Positions 46,801 to 54,576 of a stretch of DNA of 64,000 nt are shown piece by piece. The DNA lies in the NCBI GenBank assembly GCA_002293145.1, contig DBCO01000009.1, positions 1 to 64,000 on the forward strand, in the 5' to 3' direction. Made by a program: the position numbers and the translations under genes. Numbering within the stretch: the stretch's first letter is position 1; the number at the start of each line of letters is the position of its first letter. A model generated the notes under the pieces. The model did not search any database and had not been told where the DNA came from. It saw nothing but the letters and a program-made list of their open reading frames with translations. The stretch is from Akkermansiaceae bacterium UBA956. Its GTDB lineage: Bacteria; Verrucomicrobiota; Verrucomicrobiia; Verrucomicrobiales; Akkermansiaceae.

Positions 46801-47327
46801 GTGTGCTGGTCTATCTCCGCACCGCAGAGGGCAATGACGCGCTCGCCTGGGTGGACAGGGAGGGCAAAGCCGTCACTCAATCCCAGTTCGAAATCCTGCG
46901 TGCCGCCGAGTGCGAGCCGGGGACTCCCGCCCTCCCACGTCGGGATGATCACCACTCGCTCGTGCTTAAAGGAGCGGAACTCATCGTTTCCGAGGAGAAA
47001 GCCGTCGGTGGGCAGTTGGGTCGCCCCTCCGGTGCGCGCTTCCGCGCCTACGAACGGCTGAAGCGCCACGCCGAGCACGTCAAAGGCACGCTCTTTGAAT
47101 CTCCCCAGCTCGCCAAAACCATCGAGGAAATCTACCGCTTCCCTCTGCGCCAATCCGCCACCGATACGCTCAACCGCCAGCTCCGCGCAGGACTATCGGA
47201 CGAAGGCTTGGCCGATCTTGTCACCGCTCTACGCGATGATGATCGCCTCTGCCTCGTCCACGATGAGGAACAAAGCCACGAACCCCAAATCATCTGCTCA
47301 CTAGGCCTCAGCGCCGAACAACCCTGA
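43875..47327 (+). CDS. PLD-domain SNF2-family helicase of a defence operon
   Basis: 1150 residues. N-terminal phospholipase D-like nuclease domain (about 30-220) with one HxK motif, HAKLYL near 155, and GSSNLTLSGL near 176. Superfamily 2 ATPase core: Walker A GDVVGLGKT near 296, Walker B variant DESH near 370, SATPYNK near 401, and the C-terminal lobe with QRAGRVDRIGQ near 850. The C-terminal 250 residues have no recognised domain. Such proteins translocate on DNA and are found in DISARM-like and restriction-like systems. One HKD motif per chain implies dimerisation for nuclease activity. It is the first gene of the operon; 8 bases separate it from the methyltransferase. The TTG start follows an apparent one-base deletion at the original ATG. 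Confidence 0.9.
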   Translation: MNDTKLLLDLVANHIRTMPRIFDNIDLDLLPSLRETLNVSDRSDFCVGYFNLRGWKSIDDLIDKWPGQPGQQCRLLVGMHCLPQEELRNALSITTDKEQLDNQTALRLKKKLAEEFRNQLTMGVPTNADEAGLRRLAHQLRDGKVVVKLFLRHTLHAKLYLCFRPDPNNPITGFLGSSNLTLSGLSKQGELNVDVLEHDATEKLAKWFEDRWKDRWCVDITKELIQVIEESWAREDIVPPFHIYVKIAYHLAQEARAGLSQFRIPPEFGNRMFDYQVAAVKIAAHHLNKRGGVLIGDVVGLGKTLMATALAKVFQDDQQTETLIICPKNLVKMWEDYVAEYRLLAKVLSVTKAVNELPNLRRYRIVLIDESHNLRNRAGKRYRAIQEYILENESRCILLSATPYNKTYLDLSNQLRLFVPEDKDLGVRPEQLLRTLGETEFIRRHQCPVRSLAAFEKSEDPDDWRELMRLFMVRRTRSFIQENYATLDPETGRRYLTFQDGSRSYFPERIPKTVKVKIDAKNPNDQYARLYAADVVASINALNLPRYGLGNYVSPAPHNPPTTGEAKQLDDLSRAGKRLMGFCRTNLFKRLESSGEAFQQSIERHILRNYIFLHALEHDLPLPIGTQDNGLLDSGSYDEDPDDPNAEAELFGEGDDEETHASEILDLTSEAGFKKRAAEAYSLYASKFKSRFKWLRAGHFIDELATDLKSDGDALMNVLSRCGDWKPEADAKLQALHKLITKTHPTEKVLIFTQFADTVRYLNQNLLSRGLQKLAGVTGGSEDPTSFAWRFSPTSNRHESNKNNSAFLPENELRVLIATDVLSEGQNLQDAAVIVNYDLPWAIIRLIQRAGRVDRIGQKSDKILCYSFLPADGIEELINLRSRVRTRLKENAEVVGTDEAFFEDDSEKQKLLDLYNEKSGILDGEADNEVDLASYAYQIWKNATEADPSLKSTIEALPEVVFSTKQHSAASRKPPGVLVYLRTAEGNDALAWVDREGKAVTQSQFEILRAAECEPGTPALPRRDDHHSLVLKGAELIVSEEKAVGGQLGRPSGARFRAYERLKRHAEHVKGTLFESPQLAKTIEEIYRFPLRQSATDTLNRQLRAGLSDEGLADLVTALRDDDRLCLVHDEEQSHEPQIICSLGLSAEQP

Positions 47328-47335
47328 TTCCCACC

Positions 47336-50300
47336 ATGCCACTCGACCGAAACCGCTGCCGCCCGCTTCTCCAGAACTTCGACTTCCGCTCGCTCTTCAT
47401 CGAGGAGGTGGGCTGGGACACATATAAGGCCGCCCTCGATATTCCGCTAAAATCAGGCTCCGCACGCCTCGAATCCATCGCCCACAAGCGTGGCTTCGTC
47501 GCGTGGCATTGTGCGACTCCTGCTGGCGGCAAGTTTCCGGACTCCTCCGCCCGCCGCAAGATCGAGCGCGAGGTGGCCAAGGCCGCCCACGAACACCTCA
47601 TCGTCTTCACCGATGCCGGTAAATCCCGCCAGATCTGGCAGTGGGTGCGCCGCGATCCCGGCCAACCGCTCCGCGTCCGCGAGCTCGATTGGGCAAAAGG
47701 CCAGTCAGGCGAGGCAGTCCTGCAAAAGCTCGATCCGCTCTTCGTCTCTCTTGACGATGAGGAAGCGCTCACCCTCTTAGATGTGACCGCCCGCGCACGC
47801 GGTAATGTCAGCGAGCGTGTCACCCGGCGCTTTTACGAGGAGTTCCGCAGGCAGCATGGCACCTTCCTGAAGTTCATCACCGGCATCCCCAATCAGGGCG
47901 ATCACGAGTGGTATGCCTCCGTCATGCTCAACCGCCTGATGTTCGTCTATTTCGTGCAGAAAAAGGGCTTTCTCGATGGCGACACCGACTACCTGCGCAA
48001 CCGCCTCAGCGCACTCAAGAAGCAGCACAAGGGCGACAAGTTCTACTCCTTCTATCGCGCCTTCCTCCTTCGTCTTTTCCACGAGGGACTCGGCGGCAAG
48101 AAACGCAAGAACGAGGTCGAAAACCTCATCGGCCGCGTCCCCTACCTCAACGGCGGTATCTTCGATGTCCACCAGCTTGAGCGCGACTACGGAGACGCCA
48201 TCCAGATCCCCGACAAGGCCTTCGAGGCCGTCTTTGATTACTTTGACAAATACCAGTGGCATCTCGACGAGCGCCCGCTCAGCAATGACAACGAGATCAA
48301 CCCCGATGTCCTCGGCTACATTTTCGAGAAATACATCAACCAGAAGCAGATGGGGGCCTACTACACCAAGGAGGACATCACCGAATACATCGGCAAGAGC
48401 TGCATCATCCCCTTCCTCTTCGATTCCGCCCGCTCCAAGTGCAAGGTCGCCTTCGTAAATGCCGATGGGCCAACCATCTGGGATCTGCTCCGCGAAAATC
48501 CAGACCGCTACATCTACCCCGCCGTCCGCCACGGCTGCGACCTGCCGCTGCCCAAGGAAATCGCCGCAGGTCTCGATACGAAAAAGCCGAACCTCATCGA
48601 GCGCCGCAAGCCCTGGAACAAGCCCGCCCCGGAAGAATACGCCCTGCCCACCGAAATCTGGCGCGAGACCGTCGCCCGCCGCCAGCGCTACGAGGAAGTC
48701 CGTGCCAAGCTCGCGAATGGCGAAATTCGGGACATCAACGACTTCATCACCTTCAATATCGATCTCCGCCAATTCGCCCAGGATGTGATACAGAACTGCG
48801 AGGGACCCGACCTGCTCATGTCCCTCTGGCAGGTGCTCAGCACCATGACCATTCTTGATCCCACCGGCGGCTCCGGTGCCTTCCTCTTCGCCGCCCTCGA
48901 CATCCTCTCACCGCTTTACGAGGGATGCCTCGACCGCATGGCGGGCTTCCTCACGGAGTGGGGCGATACTGGCAAGAAAACCCACCCGAACTACCACAAG
49001 AAATTCAGCGAAGTCCTCGCCCATGTCGCGGTGCATCCGAACCGCCGCTACTTCGTCCTCAAATCCACTATCCTCAACAACCTCTATGCCGTGGACATCA
49101 TGGATGAGGCGGTGGAAATATGTAAATTGCGCCTCTTCCTCAAGCTCGCCGCCCAGGTCGATCCCGATCCCGACAAGGAAAACTATGGCATAGAGCCGCT
49201 GCCCGACATTGATTTCAACATCCGCGCTGGTAACACCCTCGTCGGCTACGCCACTTACGAGGAGGTCAAACGCGCCGTCACCAGTGCCTTCGACTTCGAC
49301 AATGCGATGGAAACAATCGCCACCAAGGCTGCCGACCTTCAGCAGACCTTCGACACATTCCGCCAACTCCAAACCCAAGGTGACGGCACCGTCCCCGCCG
49401 ATCACAAAAAGGAACTTCAGAAGCGTCTAAAAGCGCTGGAAGACGAACTGAACCGCTATCTTGCCGGCGAATACGGAGTGAAGGTCAGTGACAAGATTGC
49501 CTATAACAACTGGCTTCAATCCCACCAACCGTTCCACTGGTTTATTCAGTTTTACGGTATTATTAAAGAAGGGGGGTTTGATGTGATTATTGGGAATCCA
49601 CCTTATGTGGAGTATTCCCAAATTCGGAACAATTACACCACTCCAAATCTTTCAATGGTGCCTACAGGCAATCTCTATTCCTTAGTCATTGAACGCTGCA
49701 GCTTACTTATGGGCCCACGTTCAATGTTAGGCGTGATCGTGCCCATTAGTTCAGTCTCGACTCCACGAATGGTGCCATTAATGAATCTTTTTAACCAAGC
49801 GTTTGATCTCGTTGTTATTTCCAATTTTGCTGTTCGACCTGGCAAGCTTTTCGTGGGGGTTGATATGAATCTATCAATCTTTATTGCCCGCATGAACAAA
49901 GAGGTAAGGCACAGAGCGATATGGAGCACAAATTACGTTCGCTGGAACGAAGAAGCTCGGTGCTCACTTTTTCCATGCCTGTCATTTGTTCCATCAAAAC
50001 TAGTCTTGAACGATGCGCACATAAGAAAAGTCGGTTTTAAAATCGAAGAGCAATTGTTAGAAAAGGTAGCAAGTAATCCACGTATTGCAACGATTGAGAC
50101 TAGGGTAGGAGGAGAGGAGCTCTATTATCACAGCGGTGGGCGATACTATCGAAAGTGCCTAAAAGAAAAACTCTCTACTGAATACAAACTTTTACGGATC
50201 GAAAAGGGCTACGGGCCGGCGGTAATTACAACCATAACTTCGTCTTTTTATTATTGGTTGTGGCTTGTTGTATCTGATTGCTATCACGTCACTAAAGGAG

Positions 50301-50596
50301 ATATTGCGGTTATACCAATTTCAAAAACTGCAAAAGAAGACAAATGCCTAAAATTACTTAGCGAGCAATTGCTAAAAAGTCTTTGGAAGAATGCAGAGAA
50401 GCGAGTTCGAAACCGAAACGACGGCACAAGCCAAGTCGAAATAAATTTTAAAGTAGGCTTATCCAAACCGATCATCGACGAAATCGACACTATATTAGCC
50501 TCACACTACGGCTTCACCGAAGAGGAATTGGATTTTATCATCAACTACGACATCAAATACCGCATGGGCCGGGGCGGCGGGGAGGAGGAGGCATGA
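47336..50596 (+). CDS. Eco57I-type (type IIG/PglX-like) adenine-specific DNA methyltransferase
   Basis: 1086 residues. The N-terminal region (about 1-170) has a mixed alpha/beta fold, possibly a relict nuclease domain; a helical region follows. SAM-binding motif I DPTGGSGAFLFAA is near residue 508; catalytic motif IV NPPY is at 754-757, typical of N6-adenine methylation. The C-terminal 320 residues should hold the target recognition domain. Base composition changes sharply at about 49,545: upstream codons end mostly in G or C, while from there to about 50,490 the DNA is AT-rich, so the recognition part looks replaced by recombination. It probably marks self DNA for the operon. The stop overlaps the next start by four bases. 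Confidence 0.9.
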   Translation: MPLDRNRCRPLLQNFDFRSLFIEEVGWDTYKAALDIPLKSGSARLESIAHKRGFVAWHCATPAGGKFPDSSARRKIEREVAKAAHEHLIVFTDAGKSRQIWQWVRRDPGQPLRVRELDWAKGQSGEAVLQKLDPLFVSLDDEEALTLLDVTARARGNVSERVTRRFYEEFRRQHGTFLKFITGIPNQGDHEWYASVMLNRLMFVYFVQKKGFLDGDTDYLRNRLSALKKQHKGDKFYSFYRAFLLRLFHEGLGGKKRKNEVENLIGRVPYLNGGIFDVHQLERDYGDAIQIPDKAFEAVFDYFDKYQWHLDERPLSNDNEINPDVLGYIFEKYINQKQMGAYYTKEDITEYIGKSCIIPFLFDSARSKCKVAFVNADGPTIWDLLRENPDRYIYPAVRHGCDLPLPKEIAAGLDTKKPNLIERRKPWNKPAPEEYALPTEIWRETVARRQRYEEVRAKLANGEIRDINDFITFNIDLRQFAQDVIQNCEGPDLLMSLWQVLSTMTILDPTGGSGAFLFAALDILSPLYEGCLDRMAGFLTEWGDTGKKTHPNYHKKFSEVLAHVAVHPNRRYFVLKSTILNNLYAVDIMDEAVEICKLRLFLKLAAQVDPDPDKENYGIEPLPDIDFNIRAGNTLVGYATYEEVKRAVTSAFDFDNAMETIATKAADLQQTFDTFRQLQTQGDGTVPADHKKELQKRLKALEDELNRYLAGEYGVKVSDKIAYNNWLQSHQPFHWFIQFYGIIKEGGFDVIIGNPPYVEYSQIRNNYTTPNLSMVPTGNLYSLVIERCSLLMGPRSMLGVIVPISSVSTPRMVPLMNLFNQAFDLVVISNFAVRPGKLFVGVDMNLSIFIARMNKEVRHRAIWSTNYVRWNEEARCSLFPCLSFVPSKLVLNDAHIRKVGFKIEEQLLEKVASNPRIATIETRVGGEELYYHSGGRYYRKCLKEKLSTEYKLLRIEKGYGPAVITTITSSFYYWLWLVVSDCYHVTKGDIAVIPISKTAKEDKCLKLLSEQLLKSLWKNAEKRVRNRNDGTSQVEINFKVGLSKPIIDEIDTILASHYGFTEEELDFIINYDIKYRMGRGGGEEEA

Positions 50597-51903
50597 GCAA
50601 CACATTTGTCAGCGTCAACGATGCAGTTCTGGTGGACACCATCGGGCGGGCTGAAAACCGACTGGTCTTCATCGCGCCTGGATTGCGGCCTCCGGTCGCC
50701 AACGCACTGGCAGGTGCCATGGCCGTCGTGCCGAACTCCGCCATCCATCTGGTGCTGGATGTGGACGCCGAGGTCTCACGCTTGGGATACGGCGACAAGG
50801 ACTTCAAGGGCATGGAAATGCTTCAAGCCGCCGCCGCCGGGCATGGCCTCACGGTCAATCACCATCCCGGCATTCGCATCGGCCTCTTGATTGCCGACGA
50901 GACTACCCTGATCTACAGCCCCACGGCGGAGTCCATCGAGACCGAGAACCGGCAACCCGACAAACCCAATGCTATTCTCTTGCAGGTCGAGCTCCCCCAA
51001 TCCCTCGCCGATGCCTGTGCGCTCGGGGAAGACGGACACGCCACGCTCGAAGTGGGTAAGGATGTGATCGATGCCGAGACAGTCGCCGCCGTAAAACGTG
51101 ATCTGGCCGCACGTCCGGCCAAGGATTTCAACATCGCTCGCGTCGAGCGTGTGTTCAGCTCCATGCTGCAGTATGTCGAGTTTGAGATCGAGAGCTACAA
51201 ATTGAGCACCCGCACCCTACGCCTCGATGCGAAACTTTTCGGAATCCGGGACGAGGCCGTCACCGAACGACTGGCCAGCCGGTATCGCCTTTTTTCTGAC
51301 AATGATTCGCTGACGGTGGAAATTCCCTACGTTGGGGAAGACGCAGTGACTAACCCGAATCGTCCGAAAGAGAAATTCGGCCCCTTGAGCGTTGATAAGG
51401 AACGTAACCGCATCAAAAAGCTCTACATCATCGAGGTAGGTAAAAACCGTGCTCTCATCCTGCGGCGCAACGTGGCGGCGTTTGAAAAAGAGATCGCGCG
51501 TCTGCGCAAGCGCATGGAGCTCTACCGCGACGGGGTGCAATCCCAGATCAAAACGCGCACCAAAGAAATTGCCGCCGAGTTGCTAGCCGCTCTTACGGAA
51601 ACGCTGAAGAACAACCCACCACCGCAGTGGTCTTCCCGTCACATCAATGTCACCCTCACCGATGCCGACGTCAAACGGCTTTTCTTCGAAGACATCCAGC
51701 AAGAGCTGGAAAAGGTGGAAACCGATTTCGATCCCGCAATCAGAATCGACTACAAAGAGATCACCTACGCCACATTCGTGGACAAGGATTTCAGAAAACT
51801 GATCGAAGCCCGTTTCGGAAAAGAGGAGATTTCCCGCATTTTCGACGAGCACGATGCCGCACCGGAGCAACGCAAGGACGAGGACGAAGAGAAGGAGGAC
51901 TAA
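50593..51903 (+). CDS. Defence-operon protein with possible degenerate PLD-like N-terminal domain
   Basis: 436 residues. The N-terminal half reads like a PLD-type sandwich: VSVNDAVLVDTIGRAENRL, LVFIAPGL, AIHLVLDVDAE, IRIGLLIADETTLIYSPTAE. It lacks the His-x-Lys residues of an active enzyme. The C-terminal half has a long coiled coil (about 290-345) and an acidic tail. A binding or regulatory role is more likely than nuclease activity. The start overlaps the methyltransferase stop (ATGA), and the nuclease gene begins 3 bases after its stop, so it is a fixed part of the operon. I cannot assign a family name; PLD relatedness is inference from pattern. Confidence 0.65.
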   Translation: MSNTFVSVNDAVLVDTIGRAENRLVFIAPGLRPPVANALAGAMAVVPNSAIHLVLDVDAEVSRLGYGDKDFKGMEMLQAAAAGHGLTVNHHPGIRIGLLIADETTLIYSPTAESIETENRQPDKPNAILLQVELPQSLADACALGEDGHATLEVGKDVIDAETVAAVKRDLAARPAKDFNIARVERVFSSMLQYVEFEIESYKLSTRTLRLDAKLFGIRDEAVTERLASRYRLFSDNDSLTVEIPYVGEDAVTNPNRPKEKFGPLSVDKERNRIKKLYIIEVGKNRALILRRNVAAFEKEIARLRKRMELYRDGVQSQIKTRTKEIAAELLAALTETLKNNPPPQWSSRHINVTLTDADVKRLFFEDIQQELEKVETDFDPAIRIDYKEITYATFVDKDFRKLIEARFGKEEISRIFDEHDAAPEQRKDEDEEKED

Positions 51904-51906
51904 GCC

Positions 51907-53049
51907 ATGCCCGCAAAGAAAAAAACCAATATTACGAAACGTAGCGCCGCCAAAGGCAGCGGCGAGAGCCTGAATTTCACTGCGCTTGTGGATTCCATCC
52001 AGCAGGTACATGAACAAAGCACCGCCCATGTCAAGCGCACCGTCAACACCACCTTAACGCTGCGGAACTGGGTAATTGGGGCCTATATCCATCACTACGC
52101 GCTAACGGGACTGGACCGGGCAAGCTATGGTGAAGGCCTGCTGGATACACTGGCTGAGCGACTCACGGATCTGCATGTCTCAAACTGCAATCGCCGCCAA
52201 CTCTACCGCTATCTAAGGTTTTGGCGGCTGTATCCCGCAATTGTGGGGACACTGTCCGCACAATTTCCGAAGCTTCCTAGCCCAATCACGAAAGTGGGGA
52301 CAATGTCCCCACAATTGGGTGCGCCTGTTGGGATTCTGGTAAATCAGCTTTCCTATAGCCACCTAGAACTCATCGTGGACATAGAAGACCCGCTAAAACG
52401 CGCCTTTTATGAGATCGAGTGCATCCGCGGCAACTGGTCCGTGCGGGCGCTGAAAAGACAGATCGCCACGCTCTACTTCGAGCGTTCTGGCCTTTCAAAG
52501 GACAAAGAGAAACTGGCGGCGATGGTGAAAAAGGGCGTAGAGACCACTGAGCCGCAGTTGGCCATCCGCGATCCCTACATTTTCGAGTTCCTCGGGCTGC
52601 GGGCACAGGATGCAATGGCGGAGTCTGAACTAGAAGCGGCTCTAGTGGAAAACCTCCGCGAGTTTTTGCTGGAGCTAGGTCACGGCTTTTGTCTGGAGGC
52701 GCAGCAAAAAAGCATCATCATCGGCAAGACGCGCGGATTTGTGGATCTCGTTTTCTACCATCGTATTCTCAAGTGCCATGTGCTGGTAGAACTCAAAGTA
52801 GATGAATTCAAACACGAGCATATCGGACAACTCAACACCTACGTGACATGGTATCGCAAGCACATGATGGCGGAAGGGGACAATCCTCCCATCGGCATTT
52901 TACTCTGCACGGACAAGGATCACGAACTGGTAGAATACGCCCTCGCCAGCATGGACAACCAACTTTTCGTCTCCAAATACGTCTGCGAACTCCCCAGCAA
53001 AGAAAAGCTCCTCCAATTCCTGCACCAAAAGCGCCGGGAATTGGAATAA
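51907..53049 (+). CDS. DUF1016 / YhcG-family PD-(D/E)XK nuclease
   Basis: 380 residues. The N-terminal helical DUF1016_N domain (about 25-175; RNWVIGAYIHHYAL, SYGEGLLDTLAERL, LYRYLRFW) is followed by the PD-(D/E)XK fold with GFVDLVFYH (Asp about 279) and VELKV (Glu-x-Lys about 295), then QLNTYVTWYRK. The family is common in defence islands, and related proteins are thought to be nucleases. Between the two domains lies an insert coded by two copies of a palindrome (52243 and 52294) giving VGTLSAQF and VGTMSPQL. It starts 3 bases after the previous gene. Cleavage target and control are unknown. Confidence 0.88.
   Translation: MPAKKKTNITKRSAAKGSGESLNFTALVDSIQQVHEQSTAHVKRTVNTTLTLRNWVIGAYIHHYALTGLDRASYGEGLLDTLAERLTDLHVSNCNRRQLYRYLRFWRLYPAIVGTLSAQFPKLPSPITKVGTMSPQLGAPVGILVNQLSYSHLELIVDIEDPLKRAFYEIECIRGNWSVRALKRQIATLYFERSGLSKDKEKLAAMVKKGVETTEPQLAIRDPYIFEFLGLRAQDAMAESELEAALVENLREFLLELGHGFCLEAQQKSIIIGKTRGFVDLVFYHRILKCHVLVELKVDEFKHEHIGQLNTYVTWYRKHMMAEGDNPPIGILLCTDKDHELVEYALASMDNQLFVSKYVCELPSKEKLLQFLHQKRRELE
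52243..52312. repeat. Two 19-bp palindromes inside the DUF1016 gene
   Basis: GTGGGGACACTGTCCGCAC (52243-52261, one mismatch in the arms) and GTGGGGACAATGTCCCCAC (52294-52312, perfect) lie 51 bases apart in the same orientation. Both are in the same reading frame and code VGTxSxQ. They lie in the linker between the two protein domains. Confidence 0.9.
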
Positions 53050-53055
53050 ACGTGA

Positions 53056-53673
53056 ATGCAAGCTATGGCCACACCACAACCATCAAACCAAGAACCCGAC
53101 ACCGACGACGTCTCCGCCGCCCTGCATCTGCTCGGCGATTCCCTGGAAGTCGAAGTCCAACGCATCAACACCGAGGGCTCACAAGCCATGCAGGTGGGCG
53201 ACTACGACACCGCACAGGCCGTGATCGACTTCGCCAAGCGGCTCACCGCCTTCCGCGCCAAGGTCAATGACTTGGGAGAGGAGTGGTTGAAACTGGAGGA
53301 GATGAGGGACAAGGCCACCGCCGAAGTCCAGCAGATCGTCAGCAAGCGCTTCTTCGGTAAATCAAAAAAAGGCCAGATCACGCCCAATCTCGCCTACTGC
53401 AAACCATTGCTGCAAGTCTTGGAAGAAATGGGAGGCAGCGGCAAAACCAAGGCCGTGCTTGATCGTCTCGGCGAGAAAATGAAGCCCGTTCTCCTGCCCA
53501 AGGACTACGAGCCTCACGAATCGAACGCCAAGCAAATCCGCTGGCGCAACACCGCGCAGTGGGCACGCAACAAAATGGTCAACGAAGACGGCCGCATGAA
53601 AAAAGACAGCCCGCGCGGTATCTGGGAAATTTCACCTGCCGGAAGCGCATGGCTCAAGAAAAACCAATCCTAG
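53056..53673 (+). CDS. Mrr-N-like winged-helix protein of the defence operon
   Basis: 205 residues. The first 100 residues are helical and acidic (EVQRINTEGSQAMQVGDYDTAQAVIDFAKRLTAF). The last 100 look like the N-terminal winged-helix domain of Mrr-type restriction proteins: YCKPLLQVLEEMGGSGKTKAVLDRL, then RWRNTAQWARNKMVNEDG and the closing GIWEISPAG. No nuclease domain follows. It probably binds DNA and may recruit the nuclease or serve as a regulator. It begins 6 bases after the DUF1016 stop; the DprA-like gene starts 5 bases after its own stop. The winged-helix assignment is from motif resemblance. Confidence 0.7.
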   Translation: MQAMATPQPSNQEPDTDDVSAALHLLGDSLEVEVQRINTEGSQAMQVGDYDTAQAVIDFAKRLTAFRAKVNDLGEEWLKLEEMRDKATAEVQQIVSKRFFGKSKKGQITPNLAYCKPLLQVLEEMGGSGKTKAVLDRLGEKMKPVLLPKDYEPHESNAKQIRWRNTAQWARNKMVNEDGRMKKDSPRGIWEISPAGSAWLKKNQS

Positions 53674-53678
53674 CACCG

Positions 53679-54539
53679 ATGAACCCAGGCTACCATAACG
53701 TCCGCTTCCGCGCCGAGATCCCGGCAGCCGGGTTGCCTGCGGCTTTCGGCGTCGTGACCGCCTGCAACCCCAATGGCCACAACGTGGCAAATGAGGAAAA
53801 TCATCAAGCCACCGAAACTCTCCGCTGCGCCCTCACAGCTGAGAAGCATTTCTACTTTCCAGTGACGGGTGGGTCTCCGGATTTCTCTCACGCGGAGCCG
53901 GGTTTTGGAGTCCTTTTCAAGTCCTCCGAAGAAGCCGTTTCATGGGGACGGCGATACCAGCAGGAGGCCGTCTTCTGGATCAAGGAGGGCAGAGTCCAAC
54001 TTGTTCCCTGTGATGGCACCGCCTCTGTAGAGCTAGGCTCCTGGCAAACCCTCGCCGAACCCGCCGCGCAAAAGCCAATCTTCCATTTTCTAGGCAACCC
54101 TCACCTCCTCCATTTGCCAAAGACCGCGCTCTTCGCCTCCACCAAGTGCCCCGGCAGCGTCATCCTGCCGACCTACGATCAAGCCGCCCGCTGGCGCGAC
54201 GAAGGCCGCTGCATCATCAGCGGCTTCCATTCGCCCATCGAAAAGGAGTGCCTCAGCATCCTGCTGCGCGGCACCTCGCCCGTCATCATCTGCCCCGCCC
54301 GCAATCTTCCCAGTCGCATTCCACCGGATTGGCTGCCACACATCGAGGCAGGCCGCATGTTGATCCTCTCCGCCTTTGCCGCCAACGAATCCCGCGTCAC
54401 CGCAGAACTCGCGGCCCGCCGCAACGACTACGTCGCCAGTCTAGCCGACGAAGTCTGGTGCAGCCACGGTTCAGACGGCGGAAAACTCCAGGGAATCTTG
54501 AAAAATCGTCCATCCCTACGATCCGATGCCAAGTCTTGA
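53679..54539 (+). CDS. DUF3293 - DprA-like fusion protein
   Basis: 286 residues. N-terminal DUF3293 domain (about 1-115): FGVVTACNPNGHNVANEEN, GGSPDFSHAEPGFGV and AVSWGRRYQQEAVFWI match the family pattern closely. The C-terminal part (about 145-280) follows the DprA/Smf Rossmann fold: CIISGFHSPIEKECLSILL, PVIICPARNL, RMLILSAF, then RRNDYVASLADEVWCSH and GGKL. DprA binds single-stranded DNA and nucleotides; the role of DUF3293 is unknown. The ATG at 53679 starts the DUF3293 domain; an ATG at 53649 would overlap the previous gene by 25 bases. As an operon member it may sense or bind foreign DNA. Confidence 0.82.
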   Translation: MNPGYHNVRFRAEIPAAGLPAAFGVVTACNPNGHNVANEENHQATETLRCALTAEKHFYFPVTGGSPDFSHAEPGFGVLFKSSEEAVSWGRRYQQEAVFWIKEGRVQLVPCDGTASVELGSWQTLAEPAAQKPIFHFLGNPHLLHLPKTALFASTKCPGSVILPTYDQAARWRDEGRCIISGFHSPIEKECLSILLRGTSPVIICPARNLPSRIPPDWLPHIEAGRMLILSAFAANESRVTAELAARRNDYVASLADEVWCSHGSDGGKLQGILKNRPSLRSDAKS

Positions 54540-54576
54540 GTAATCTAGGAAAGTCGGACCCAACTTGAACCAAACG

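Noticed and set aside
47777..48772. 331-codon minus-strand frame inside the methyltransferase gene
   Set aside because: Mirror frame of a GC-rich gene; the plus strand has clear methyltransferase motifs.
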